A stretch of 64,000 bases of DNA from Aureobasidium sp. EXF-3400 (GCA_024195585.1 SWBL01000161.1:1-64000); one strand, 5' to 3'. Positions 10,757 to 22,738 are shown, numbered from the stretch's first letter. Numbers and translations are program-made. The notes: generated from the sequence alone by a model not told the origin.

Positions 10757-12210
10757 ATGCAAGAAGCACCGACCGAGCAGCGAACAAGTCAATACATTGC
10801 TGGGAGTTGCATGACGCTCCTCATACCAGCAGCTTATGCTATAACACGACCAGGCCTTGTGACATCAAACTACGAGCGCTTCCGCCTGATCCTGATTCTC
10901 GGACTCAAGGCGCTCGTTGCGCCGCTCTGGGTTCTCTTCGAAGCAGTCGCTGATCTGATCATCGCATGGCTTATCGCCTCCAAGGTCAACAAGCTGGCGC
11001 AGGATTGCCATAATGCTGGGCAACGTGTCGCTCAAGACAATGAGGAAGACTCGCTTGAGGAAACTCCAGATTATTGGCGACTGGTATCACCCCCCCAAAA
11101 GCTCGAAGTCACCGACATATACTGACTAGACATCCTCTTCAGAGACTTGTGATCGATGAGCAAGTAGTGAGACCCAGATTTCCAAAGTGGACAATGTTAC
11201 ATGGCCATTTCGCACGCCAAGGCGGGTTTCAGATCCCAGTTTCGCCGGAGTCTTCCTCTTCAGAGCCCGCGGGAAAACCAAAATTGGCTTCTCTGAGGCC
11301 CCAGTATATCCTCGACATTTTGAGAAACGAAGCAAGTCCATGTGCAGGTCGCTTCGACCTTCTCGCCGACGCCACAAAGGATGCTATCACCGAGGTCATA
11401 GACACGGACACGATCTCGGATTCTCTATGTCTAGCCCGCCTGACATTCTTTCTATTTTTTGTCATACGTCGAGCCTACGTGGGTCTTGAGGTCTCCGAGA
11501 TGGAGGTCATCGCTGTCGGACACATATTCTTGACGTTCTGCATCCAAGCCGTGTGGTGGGACAAGCCAAAGTTCATTCGAAGACCTGGTATCACTTTGGA
11601 TCGAAAAACTCTCCACCAACTCAACCCAGAGCTTGTCGAGGAGCTCAAATGAATTGCGACAGGTGAAACAGAGTTCAAGGCTTATCCTTTCACTTTGATT
11701 GGTAGATTCGGTTTGCGACGCTGGTACCAGCAAGACGACGATCACCTCGATCTACGCATACATGCTACGATGCGTAACCTCATAGTCTTCGGACTCGCAA
11801 CAATCCATGCAGGAGTCATGACACTGTCACACTGGCGCCTTCGACATACCAACTCTATACAATTGTGTGTCTGGCTCCTACCAATTATCGTGTCCATGGG
11901 TATCAGCGGGACCATTCTGGTGCTTTTCTTCCTGGACCTCATCGGAAGGAAAATTTCAGAGAAGTCCGATCGCTTTGGAAGGATCTGGGGCGCGGAGCTC
12001 TGTGAGAGAGAGTCAAGATGGGATCCCGGACTTGCAGCTAAAGTGAGGGGGTTCGTCCATCGCAACTTTCCACGTCTTGCTGGCCTCCATATGGTCCTTA
12101 TGTCGATCTCAATGTGCTATGCTCTGGGTAGACTCTCCATCGATCCGTCTGCTGGAGCCTTGGTCAAAGGTCCCGGAGATGTTCTTTGCGCCAATGCCAC
12201 GCTGTTCTGA
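10757..12210 (+). CDS. Fungal multi-pass membrane protein, possibly decaying
   Basis: I recognise this only as a lineage-typical fungal integral membrane protein of unknown function. The pattern EMEVIAVGHIFLTF followed by WWDKP at the end of a membrane helix is characteristic of that family. Exon 1 is 10757-11083; a 59 nt intron (GTATCA...TTCAG) joins it in phase to 11143. The frame then meets a TGA at 11650-11652. Either a second intron 11588-11662 (75 nt, donor GTATCA again) removes it, giving 439 aa to 12210, or the gene is broken there. At least five hydrophobic segments are visible: residues about 42-75, two around WWDKP, one after IHATMRN, and one around VWLLPIIVSMGISG. After 12130 the family-like tail (EPWSKVPEMFFAPMP) continues in the +1 frame, which suggests a frameshift. 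The function is unknown. Confidence 0.5.
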
Positions 12211-13005
12211 TGGAATGATCTTGACACCTTTCTTATTGCCACGAATACGTAGAGATAGAGACTACCAATCGAAGCTCAACAGCCTGAGGCGAAAACACAA
12301 TATATCCACGCCAAGTTGTCTGGGCGCCTCTTGACCGCCATCGCCAAGTCTTGCGCGGACGTGCCAAGCTGATAACCGGCCACCTCCTCTTTTCACTCCA
12401 TGCAAAGGAAGGCGATAAGAGAACAGGCATGGCAGATTAGGCGATTGATGAACCACCAGTCGCGACTTTGACTACGTTTCTTGGCCCCAAGATCCCTCAG
12501 CATGGACGTTGTGACAACCTTCCTATTCGGGCATGCGAGATGGCAACTTTGGACCAAGCAATATGGAGCGATAGCCATCCGTTCAGTTGGCTTCGACCAG
12601 CCAAGCTGTCGCTATCTTGACATCAAAGATACGGACCTCGAGACTCCTCTTTGCTTTGCTTCTCATGTTTACCAAGAGTCTTGGCCTCCAGACATAGCAG
12701 CGAGAATCAGTCCGCCAAGCTGATAGGCACACGACCGCAGCTATTGCTACAGCATACTCAAGCGAGAGAGATGCAGAATAGCGACGCCACGACGATAGCT
12801 CGTGTGCCCATGCTACTTCAGAAGTGGCAATGTAACCATACTGTATCCTGATTGCGATAGGGAGGATTTCGCACCAGAAAAGGCGATCGACGGGGGAGTT
12901 GCGGAACACAGGATATAAAGCCGTCCATGTAAGGTTCGTTTGTTATGAAGACTCGTCCCATTCTTTCACTTCCACTTCAAACCTATTACCTGCCCGTCGC
13001 ACATC
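12211..13005. other. Intergenic region upstream of the OPT transporter
   Basis: This region is 795 bp. The first part (to about 12285) holds the out-of-frame tail of the preceding membrane-protein gene. The rest has no supported gene and should contain the opt promoter. Confidence 0.45.
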
Positions 13006-15771
13006 ATGGGCGGACTCGAGAAACACATCACCGAGGCGGAGGTTGAGCCCCTTGGCAAGGATGTGGCTGTGGGTAACGTCCTTGAATTGGTTAGCAGCCC
13101 AATACATCTTTCAGTCGACTCTGGCGCTCGATACTTACCAGATCCTTAGAAGAATGAGTCGGACGAGATCTTTCCAAACAAGGAGTTTCAGGAGTGAGCA
13201 TCCATGTCAACCAATCGCTCAACAAGCTCTAACTTATGTCCAGGGATCTCAACGTCACTCCGGATGACTATGTTCGTGCACGAGAAGAAGCACAGAACTT
13301 CACCCTTGAAGAGACGCGAGCCATGATGGAGAAGGTCTGGAAGATTCACGAGCTCGACCCCAACTTTCCCGACAGCATTCTTGACAAGATCAGAGAGTTC
13401 TTGTTCAACGAAGATGTCTTCATCCACCCTGAGAAGCATGCCGAGCTCATTGCCGAAGTCAAGATCGAAGCTGCTTTGATCGTGAATAACTCTCCGTACG
13501 CTGAAGTCAGAGCCGTGGTCGACAACACCGATGATCCCAACATGCCATGTGCATCTCTCCGCGCCTATGTCATTGGTTTGGGCTTTGTTGCTTTGATTGC
13601 CTTCATCAATCAAATGTTCTCAATTAGACAGCCGTCTATTGCCGTCGAGGCTAATGTTGCTCAGCTTCTGGCATATCCTGTTGGAGTCGCTGCTGCGAGA
13701 TGGCTGCCAGATAAAGGTTTTACTCTGTTTGGAACACGCCACAGTCTTAACCCTGGACCGTTTTCGAAGAAGGAACACATGCTCATCACTATCATGGCCA
13801 AAGTTGGTTACAACCTTCCTTACACTGATAATGTCGTATGGGTACAATTTCTTCCTCACATGTTTAATCAAAGCTGGGCGGGCTCCTTCGCGTACCAGAT
13901 AGTCATCGCTATCGGCACGAACTTCATAGGATTCGGTCTTGCTGGCATCTGTCGTCGCTTCCTTGTCTATCCCGCCCACTGCGTCTGGCCCACTTCTCTG
14001 GTTACTATGGCCCTGAACAACTCTTTCCACGACGCTTCTAACCCTTCTGTCATGGGACCTTTCAAGAGAGTGTTTACCATGTCTAGGCTCAAGTTCTTTG
14101 TCCTGACTTTCACTGCCATGTTCTTCTGGTTCTGGTTTCCGAACTTCCTATTCGAAGCTCTCAGCATATTCAACTGGTTGAACTGGATTGCGCCCAACAA
14201 TTTGCATCTATCAACCGTCACTGGAATGAACAACGGACTTGGCATCAACCCCTTCCCTACCTTCGACTGGAACATTCTTCTGTGGGATCAAATGGATCCG
14301 TTGATGGTGCCATTCTTCAATACTGTCAATCGCTTTGCTGGAGTGGTCATCTCCGGCTTTGCCCTCCTTGGTATCTGGTATACCAACACCTTCAACACCG
14401 GCTATCTGCCAATCAACTCTAACAAAGTCTTTGACCATTCTGGCAAATTCTACAATGTCACTCGCACACTAGATGACCGAGGGATGTTCGATGCTGCGAA
14501 GTATAGCGATTATTCACCAGCTTACTTGAGCGCTGGAAGCTCGATCACGTATGCGTGCTTCTTCGCTATTTATACTGCGACCATCTCATATGCTTTCATC
14601 TACCACCGCCATGAGATCATGATGGGCTTCAAGAATATTTTCCACCGTGGTGAAAGACAAGAGTATAATGATGTCCACAATCGTTTGATGTCTGTCTATC
14701 CCGAAGGTTGGTATTCTTGTCAGTTCGATTTGACGCAAAACTAATGGATTACAGTCCCTGAATGGTGGTGCCTCATTTGCCTCTTGATATCGGTCGCTTT
14801 TGGTTGTGCTGGCATTGCTGCCTGGCCGACTTATGTAAGTATCCTTAGCAGTGCATTCTAACTATGCTGACCTGTTCTGTCAGACCACTGTCGGTGTCGT
14901 CTTCTATGGTCTTGCGCTCTGTCTGGTCTTCATCATTCCGATTGGTATTATCCGAGCCATCACTGGTATACCAGTCACTCTCAACGTCTTGGCCGAGTTC
15001 ATCGGAGGTGCTTGGGTTGGAGGTAATGCCCTAGCCATGAATTTCTTCAAGTCTTTTGGTTATGTCACCTGTGCCCACACCGTTCAATTCTTGAATGACC
15101 TCAAGCTTGCGCACTACACCAAGATCCCTCCTCGCCACGCATTCTGGGCTCAGATGGCTGCGTGCTTTGTTTCCACCTTCGTCTGCACTGGTGTCCTCAA
15201 CTTCCAGATTCACATCAAGGATGTTTGTACCACCGATGCTCCTAACCGCTTCTATTGCCCTGGTATCAACACTTTCTTCACTGCCTCCGTCCTTTGGGGC
15301 ACCCTCGGTCCTCACAAGGTCTTCGGCAAGGGAGGGTTATACACAACTCTCCTCATCGGTTTCCCCGTTGGTCTCGTTGTGCCACCTATTCTCTACTACA
15401 TCACCCGCAGCTTCCCACAAAAGAAGTGGCTTCGTCAAATCCACCCCGTTGCCATGATCTACGGCGGTCTCACCTGGGCACCCTACAACTTCTCGTACGT
15501 CTGGCCTCAAGTACCCATCGGGTTCATGGCTATGGTATGGCTCAAATCTCGTTACTTGGCTTGCTGGTCGAAGTACAACTATGTGCTCAGTGCTTCTTGG
15601 TCTGCTGCTATTGGTATCTCTGCCATCATCATTTTCTTTAGTGTGCAGTATTCAGGCAATATCAGTCTGGATTGGTGGGGCAATAATGTTTCGTATCAGG
15701 GTTGTGAGAGTAAGGCTTGTACGAGATTGACTTTGGACAAGGGCGAGTTCTTTGGACCTCGTACCTGGTAA
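13006..15771 (+). CDS. Oligopeptide transporter, OPT family
   Basis: Proton-coupled importer of small peptides (and possibly glutathione or metal chelates) in the plasma membrane. Exons 13006-13068, 13150-13193, 13244-14706, 14755-14834 and 14884-15771 close in frame to 845 aa, normal for OPT proteins. The first donor is GTGGGT; the neighbouring GGTAAC would put a stop in frame. Family signatures are seen: SPYAEVRAVVDNTDDPNMP near the first helix, the NPGPFSKKEH segment, SAFSYQ-like WAGSFAYQ, VPEWW (joined across the 14706/14755 splice), GNALAMNFFKSFGY, and the KLAHYTKIPPR loop. Many hydrophobic helices fill the rest, about 14-16 expected. The C-terminus GEFFGPRTW is typical. Substrate cannot be told from sequence. 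It lies between an unknown membrane protein and alpha-galactosidase on the same strand. Confidence 0.93.
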
Positions 15772-16450
15772 AAAAGGCTATTGTTTGTTGATATTCCCAT
15801 GAGTTGATGATTTGTTGATATGACGGGATGTGGTGGATCTTGTGAAGGTTTCTCTCTATGCCGCTATTCATTGTTTGCCGTTCAGAATACTTCTCCGATA
15901 GCGATGACACGTCTCCTTCCACTTCACGTGTGATTCTTCACGCGTTGTTACTAACGTGAGCCACATTCACTTCCTCGCCTTCTCCGCACGCCTCCACACC
16001 CCGCACACGGCCGTTCTTCTCCCTGTCGATCTCTCCAGACGAAGAACATCATTCTGAGTTTAGGCAAATAGTGTCGCTACTTTTATGTGAAGCCCTGGGG
16101 AACTCTTGCCTTAATCAGATTTCATGATGGAACAATTCGAGCTTCCCCGCCGGACCAGTCGCCTAGATGCAGACACAAGCTTCTGAAACCAAGCGAACAG
16201 CAAGTTAATCAATGCATAACACTACGTCGGCACCATGTAGGGTCACACGGACTCGTATACAATCTATCAAGAAAATAGTTCGGCCGCTGTCGGTTGATGT
16301 GAACACACAAAATACGACTTCAACCGATGTTGATCAGTACGACCAGCCACAACTAATACGACACTGACGGGTTGATCATTCAGGTCAAAGAAACATGGTA
16401 TAAAGTGGCCAGAAGATCTGCTCACATCTTTTCGACCATCACGTCTCATC
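15772..16450. other. Intergenic region upstream of alpha-galactosidase
   Basis: This region is 679 bp with no supported gene. It holds the opt 3' end and the promoter of the GH27 gene. I see no clear carbon-catabolite (CreA) site cluster and make no regulatory call. Confidence 0.45.
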
Positions 16451-18162
16451 ATGTACATCAAAACCACCTCTCTCGCTACACTAGGCGCCCTTGCCTCACA
16501 AGCCACAGCTCTGGATAATGGCTTCGGCCGTACGCCGCCAATGGGTTTCAACACCTACAATCCTGCCGCATGCACCATCAATCAGACCTTTGTCCGAGAC
16601 ACCATCAACGCTTTTGCAGACAAGGGGTTTGCAGCTGCTGGCTACAATATCTTTGGCCTTGATTGTGGTTGGCAGGGTACGCAGCGACAAACCAATGGTT
16701 CAATCACGTATGATGCCAGTGCGTTTCCAGACGGCATACTTCCGTTGAGCAAACTTGCGAATAGCAAAGGCTTTGTGAGTCGCTCCGAGTGAGAAAACAA
16801 TGGAGCTTTATTAACATAGTCTTTCAGAAATGGGGCATGTACACTGATCAAGGCGTTAAAGCCTGCGACACTGGAGTCGACCGACCAGGTTCATTGAATC
16901 ACGAGAAACAAGATGCATTGCAACTCGCTGGCTGGAATGTCGCATACATGAAAGTCGACAACTGCTGGATCACTGCTGATTCCAACGCACCCAAGGATCC
17001 AAGAACAGACTTTCCCTCTCGATTTGGAGCCTTTTCCAGCGCCATCCAAGCGGTTGGCATCAAAGGCATGTTGACTTGCCAGTGGGGAGTTCCGTATTCA
17101 AGTCCCAGCGGATTGCAAGGTCCAGCCGAGTGGACTCCAGCAGTTTCTACGTCTTTCCGTGTTAGCGATGATATTACTCAAGGATGGGCAAGCGTTTCTC
17201 GGATCTACAACGAGGCAATTAATGTCAATCTGAGAGGCTTGAATGGTCCTGGCCATTTCTCTGATATGGATCTGCTTGAAGTCGGTCAAGATGGCATGAC
17301 GACTGACGAGCAAGCTACTCATTTCGCTATCTGGACCATGTTCAAGAGTCCCCTCATGATTTCGACAAGAATCACAACCATGTCAAGCTCAACTCAAGCA
17401 ATTCTGCAAAACAAGGGGCTGATTGCAATCAACCAGGATAGTCTGGGCAAGCCAGTCGTCCTCACCCAGCGTTTCTCTGGCGACAATGACCAGTTCGCAG
17501 GCCCGCTTGCCAATGGCGATGTTGCTGTGCTTCTTGTTGATTTGACAAACACCAAACGTAGTCTGGGCATCAACTTCTCCGCTCTGAACATCTCATCTGC
17601 CACCGTTACAGATCTCTGGACTGGAAAGATGGTCTCGAACGCCAACAGCTACTCCACCACTGTCAATGGCCATGGCTCAGTAGCTCTTCGCTTGAGCAAC
17701 GTCAAGAAGGCAAACCCAGCAGAACCAACTCTCAGATACTACGAGGCAGAAGCTGGCAAGCTGTCAGGCAGCGCAGCAGTAACCTCCTGCTCAGGCTGTT
17801 CCGGCGGCAAGAAAGTCGGCTCCATCGGCAATGGCAGTGGCAACACCCTCACCATCACTGGCATCCGCACAAGCCAAGCAACACAAGACGTCCGCTTCGA
17901 CTACATCGACTGCGAGATCGGCTACGCATTCGGCGGAGGCTACGGTAACGTCAGAGGAGCAAGCATCAGTATCAACGGCGGAGCTGCTCAATCTGTAAGT
18001 TTCCCATTGACTGGCTACAACTGGGATAAAGATGTTGCCAAAGGATTTTTGGTTAGGTTGTCTGGATTCAAAACGTCTGGTGATAACACTATCACGATTT
18101 CGGGGTTGTCGAGTGTGTCGCCATACGCACCCGACTTTGATAGAATTGGTGTAGTGGCTTGA
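16451..18162 (+). CDS. Secreted GH27 alpha-galactosidase with C-terminal CBM35-like domain
   Basis: Hydrolase that removes terminal alpha-linked galactose from galactomannan and raffinose-type sugars outside the cell. Exons 16451-16774 and 16828-18162 (53 nt intron) give 552 aa. A signal peptide is clear at residues 1-20 (starts MYIKTTSLATLGALASQATA). The GH27 domain starts with NGFGRTPPMGFNTYN. The nucleophile Asp is in YMKVDNCW (about residue 152), and the acid/base Asp is in HFSDMDLLEVG, a variant of the usual NDPDMLEVG. The catalytic barrel is followed by an all-beta domain (about 390), then a C-terminal CBM35-like module starting LRYYEAEAG and ending DFDRIGVVA. An alternative is a related GH27 exo-beta-arabinopyranosidase. 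A relic of the same C-terminus lies 2.5 kb downstream, past the next gene. Confidence 0.92.
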
Positions 18163-18703
18163 TCTTGTGAGACTCAGGTCTGGTGGAATAGTAGGCTCAT
18201 GAGAAGATCGTGGCTTACAGGATTGTTGGCTGCATGTACATCATCCCAATGACAACAATCAGTTCCGGTGCCCGGTATAGCTTGCCGATGATCCTGCTCT
18301 TCCGCCTCTGTTGAACCACAAATTCCGTTAGACCGTTAATTTGCACCTGACCCAAACAATTTCCAAAGAGAGTTGCCCGCATTCGCCCTCGTCAACGCCA
18401 TCTGAGATCTCGCCAATATCTGGATTGGTTTCGTACCTCTAGTATGCGCCACCACATTACTACGCCGCCTTTGGTGCTCTGACTGGCTGCGCATTCCTGT
18501 TCACTGGTTCTTCGACCTGTACCGATGGTTCATCCTGAGAGGGAGCAAGCGTCTGATCTCGAGTGGCCCAGCTCTAATCGCCAAGGTGATGAAAGTTGGC
18601 GTAACCGAGGCGATGGAACACAACAAGATGGTAGCAAGACCACGAGAGAACAAGACGGCAGCTTGGTAAGTGGATCTGGAATACATCATATGATACATTG
18701 GCT
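18163..18703. other. Convergent intergenic region
   Basis: This 541 bp separates two converging genes (GH27 and the acyl-CoA dehydrogenase). It should carry both 3' ends. No further gene is seen. Confidence 0.5.
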
Positions 18704-20378
18704 CTACAACCTTGCCTTGGGCATCTGCTTGAGAGCCTGTCTCACACCCAAGTCGGTCAAAATCTCCTCCGTTCCACCCAAGATAGCATCGAACTTATAC
18801 GTGCGATGGAACTGCTCGACAACTTTTCCCATGCCTCCTTGAGTGATACCACGACCTCCGAAGACATTGCAGGCATCATCGGCGACTTCGTGGGCACAGC
18901 GAGTCGTAAAGGACTTGAGCAAGCCGATGGGCCCGCCAAGATACTTGTTCTGGTTTTGGTAGGACATTGTGTTCATCTGGTGCGTGATTTGCTCGACCCA
19001 AGCTTGTGTGGCTTCTGTGTGTTGGATCATGCGTGCAAGCCTAGGAAAAGACTGATGTCAGTGTCTGGTGTTTTTGCGTGTGTGTGTTTGTGTCTCGTCA
19101 CGATATAACTTACTTTCCACGGATGACTGGTTGTTCAGAGAGCGGCTTTCCAAAGACAATGCGTTGGTTGCTCCACTTCAAGCACTCTTCCGTGACGGCT
19201 CGCATCCATTGTATCACTGCTGCTGTCATTGCCCAGCGTTCGTGGTTAAAGTTGCTCATGATGACCTGGAAGCCTTTGTCCTCTTCGCCCAAGAGATGAT
19301 TGACAGGAACCTTGACATTGTCAAATTGGATGAAGGCTGTACCAGCTGCCGTAGAATAGCTTGTCTGCATAAAGTCAGAAAGGTGCGTCAAACGAATCTA
19401 TCCACAATTGTAACATACCTTGATCTTCTTGGTCTCGACATTGTCATCCCTTGGAACCAAAATTACACTGAAGCCTTTGGCAGTCTTGCAGCCAACGACA
19501 AAGTAGTCGCTGAACATACCGTTGGTTATCCATTTCTTGGTGCCGTTGATCACGTAGTGGGAGCCATCAGCTGTCTTTTTAGCTGTGGTGCGGATACCAG
19601 CGACATCGCTACCAGCAAAAGCCTCGGTGATGGCAAGCGACATTTTCTTCTTTCCACTCAGGCATTCTTCCGTGACGGCATCTCTTAGCTTGACGTCTTT
19701 CATCCAGCTTCTGACGGCAGTCAAAGAGATTGACATGCCTGCCATGTTGCCATCTTGGAAGCCTCTTGACAAAACCCGAGCTAGTTCCTGACAAGTGATC
19801 AGATCGTGGAAATAATCAAAGTCTTCGCCCTTGACGCCGCCTGGTATCGTCCTGCCGTGCAGATGCTGACCGGGACCGAGTCGCATAGCCAGAATGTTGT
19901 TCTTCGCCATCTTATCAATCATTTCCTGACTGATATAGGTGCCATCGGCTTCTTTTTCTTGTGCCTCTGATTTGAGCTCCGCATCCACAAATTTTCTGAG
20001 ACCCTTTCTGAACTGGCGATGTGAATCGGTGTAGTATGGGTTGTTGAACTGCGGGCTGAGCCAAGTAGGCTCTGCGTACGGTACCGCACTGAGATCGCCA
20101 GGTTGAGGATCGATCACTTCCGGAGTTTCGTTTTGCACAGTGCCGATGCATAGAGACGAGTACTTTTGCAGAACTTCATGTCGGTGTAGGTTGTAGAAAG
20201 CTGTCGTGGCGTCTTGCCCTGCAACTTGTTGCAAAACCACATTGCCACCAGGATGCGCGTCCAAGAAATCTGTAAGGTCGTACACTTTGTGGTCGACGAT
20301 GCACCACAAAGAATCTTCGGTGTTGTTCTTTGCGACTTCGTCGCGCGAAAAAGTGCCTGAAGAGACTACACCTGGCAT
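18704..20378 (-). CDS. Cytochrome b5/acyl-CoA dehydrogenase fusion, probably peroxisomal
   Basis: Flavoprotein predicted to oxidise acyl-CoA thioesters, carrying its own haem domain. Minus-strand exons are 20378-19419, 19364-19114 and 19040-18704 (introns 54 and 73 nt), giving 515 aa. Residues 1-85 are a cytochrome b5 domain: the first haem ligand is His42 in HPGG, the second His65 or His67 in NLHRHE. The acyl-CoA dehydrogenase part follows, with AITEAFAGSDVAGIRTTA (flavin/substrate signature), NGTKKWITNGMFSDYF, FNHERW and the C-terminal GGRGITQGGMGK and LGGTEEI motifs. The last three residues, ARL, fit the PTS1 peroxisomal import signal. This fused architecture is known in fungi; the physiological electron acceptor is unclear. 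The neighbours do not suggest a pathway. Confidence 0.9.
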
Positions 20379-21817
20379 GATTGAGAGCGGCGGAACGAAA
20401 AACGCAACAACCTACTTTTGCAAATCAAGAGGAAAGTGTTTGGCGCTCAAGGAGATGGTCCCCTCGGTCGTGCTAACCGGCCAGAACACCCCGCATGTTT
20501 TGTTGATTGTGCCTCGGTTCGCACGCCATCGCATTGGCTCATTGTAGTTCTAGGAACGATTGTGCGTTACATCTGGACCGGACCCTTGATGCTGGGTGCA
20601 TGTGATTTTTTATAGCACTCTGTATTGTTGAGGCGTGTATCACTATTCCGGGTCTGTCGAGTTTATCGCAGTATGCACTGGACTTTGATAGATTTGGTGT
20701 CGATGCTTGATCTGGACTGTAGAGATAGTCGCTCAATCAGAACGATGATTCGGTTCTTCCATGAATGCTGCCTCTGTCACATGTGGTTATCACAATGTAA
20801 ACTGTCAAGGAACAGGAACTTGAACAAGAGGCATCCCTTCGGCCGGCTTTCGCTTTGCATTGTTGTGGATAGACTTTCAGCTGGCGGCAGGAACATTGCT
20901 TACCAGTATTTGTTGCTCAAACCAAGGAAAAGCATGAGGGATGATATGAGAGGCGCTGTAGATGGGGTTTTAAGTGCTTACGGAATGGGCGAGACCAAGC
21001 ACGAAAAGGGCTGACACGGTCGGAGATTCATGCGGGCAGGAACACACATCCTCATTGGCGCTGCTGAAGTCAATCTTGCTTGTGCAGGACACGGCACATG
21101 AGAATTGCAATACCGGAACTCCACAAGAAGATCTCTTCTCTTAATGCAAGGTGTTTGAATGCAACGAATTATGTTGTATGTGTTGATGATGAAGGTAGGA
21201 AGGTGGGCGCAGAAAGAAGTCGCGTGGTTGTCGGAGCTGAAGCCCGGGCGAGACCCTGGCCATCTGCAAACAGTTCCTGTCACTTTCTTGCCCAGATCAG
21301 TGGAGTTCCCCTTTCCAAAATTGGGGATACTTGTAAGAATGTATACCTGATTTGGGTTCACAGCTAGATCTCGCAGGTACGTACATAGTTTCCAAGACTT
21401 CTCATGTCTTCTAGAGCACATCAAGGATCTGCCTGACCCGACTGTATCCCCTTTGCTGAGATGGAAGATAAGCTTCACAAGATCGCAGCTCTTTGAGAGC
21501 CACGCTGATGATGATATTCGGGATGACAAAGCCACAGCGACTCTATCAGCCAGAGACATCGCCTTGTATCTTTGGCCTGGAAGCAGGTCGTGTTGATGCC
21601 CTGTGAGAAATTCTGTTGTAACAGAGCTGATACATGATATTCGAACAACTCAAATGTGTATCCAAGCTCTGACCGTGGTATTGCAGAGATATAAGAACAA
21701 GTCCTAACTCTTGTTCTTGAGCACATCATCAGCATCAGATCAGCCCTTTTTTTTTCCCAGAGCATCACAACCTGACCATCACAACCCATTCGATCTCGCA
21801 GTCATCATACTCTCAAG
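20379..21817. other. Long intergenic region with a GH27/CBM35 relic
   Basis: This region is 1439 bp. The first part is the promoter of the b5/acyl-CoA dehydrogenase gene. At 20636-20710 there is a short coding relic, listed separately. The remaining kilobase contains open frames (for example 20978-21559 on the minus strand) that lack any family resemblance or splice support and that I do not call. The last 100-200 bp must promote the small secreted protein gene. Confidence 0.5.
20636..20710 (+). pseudogene. Relic of an alpha-galactosidase C-terminus
   Basis: Read from 20636 this gives CITIPGLSSLSQYALDFDRF and then GVDA and a TGA stop. The end of the GH27 gene at 18088-18162 reads TITISGLSSVSPYAPDFDRI, GVVA and TGA. 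About 18 of 24 residues agree and the stop codon is in the same place. No homologous coding sequence is visible upstream of the relic, so it is a 3' fragment only. It lies in the same orientation as the intact gene, with the acyl-CoA dehydrogenase gene between the two. Confidence 0.8.
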
Positions 21818-22384
21818 ATGTACACTTGGACGGCTCTTACCTTATCTCTTCTGGCTGTATCTGTGTCAGCCGCTCCTCCTCACCTCGAAGCCCGGAAAGG
21901 CGCTGCTCCTGTCGGCGGTCCAGCATCAGCAAAGGTGACCATATACAGCGGCTATACTTGTCTTGCACCAGGCACTGTATGTCTCCATCCGCTACAATGC
22001 ATACGTGATCTTCTAATGTCGTGGCTAGCCTCCACCCACAGATGGTAGCGCAGGAACAGCAACTACATTCACAATTGCAGAAGCTACATGCACAATTCCA
22101 CCAGCTGGGCTTGCGTTTGGAGGAGCAATCACAGCGACCCTTTCTGCTACTCCAAAGACCGGAACCGTAGGATGTGAGTACTTTCTATGAAGTTGACGGA
22201 ATTTTTGCTGATCACACTCTGCACAGGCTATATCCTTGGTCACAGCCAACAGGGCTGCGGTATCACGCTTACAAACAACCTCCATGGGTGGCCTTTCAAT
22301 GGTATCTCTGTTGGCAACACCGTCGGCTGTGGAAATGCACCAGCAGGCACTCAATGGGGTGCTTTCGAGATCTTGTGTGTTTGA
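21818..22384 (+). CDS. Small secreted cysteine-rich protein, candidate effector
   Basis: I do not recognise the family. Exons 21818-21976, 22029-22173 and 22227-22384 (introns 52 and 53 nt) close to 153 aa. Residues 1-18 (MYTWTALTLSLLAVSVSA) are a clear signal peptide. The next residues APPHLEARK look like a short propeptide, a common layout in fungal secreted proteins. The mature part is rich in Gly, Thr and Ala and has six cysteines (YTC, EATC, VGC, QQGC, VGC, ILC), the last next to the C-terminal residue, enough for three disulfides. No transmembrane segment or GPI signal is seen. All three exons are needed for the even cysteine count. It sits at the left border of the accessory block. Secretion is well supported; an effector role is inference. 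Confidence 0.75.
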
Positions 22385-22738
22385 GATGGTCATGTGGAAG
22401 ACCAGATATTGACCAAACCTATTTACTCATTCTAAAGCTATTTACTCTCTTTAAAGAAGCATAGATTTGGCGGACGGAGTGTGTGGTGCTTAGGTTTCGA
22501 GGGGTGTGATGGGGATGAAAAGCATTTGACGAAAACAAAGGGTCGAATGCAAACACTTTCGATGGGAAGCAGGGGGGGCGTAATATTATTGGCGTTGTTC
22601 TCGCGGTGTCCACGACAGAGTTTAGTGCGCAAATCTTTCTCTCCAGGCTTCCGATACTCTACTCATGTACATATATTCAGACTTACATATACAACACGAC
22701 TTCCCTCGCTCATCTAATTACTGCCTATCGCAACAGAC
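22385..22738. other. Intergenic region
   Basis: This region is 354 bp between two plus-strand genes, with no supported feature apart from presumed 3' end and promoter sequence. Confidence 0.45.

Noticed and set aside
11650..11652. A programmed TGA readthrough or selenocysteine site in the membrane-protein gene
   Set aside because: The context (TGA-ATT) is not a readthrough motif, fungi lack selenoprotein machinery, and a 75 nt intron or simple decay explains it.
20978..21559. Minus-strand frame of 193 codons in the intergenic region
   Set aside because: It has an ATG but no domain, signal peptide, splice context or protein-like composition; treated as chance.
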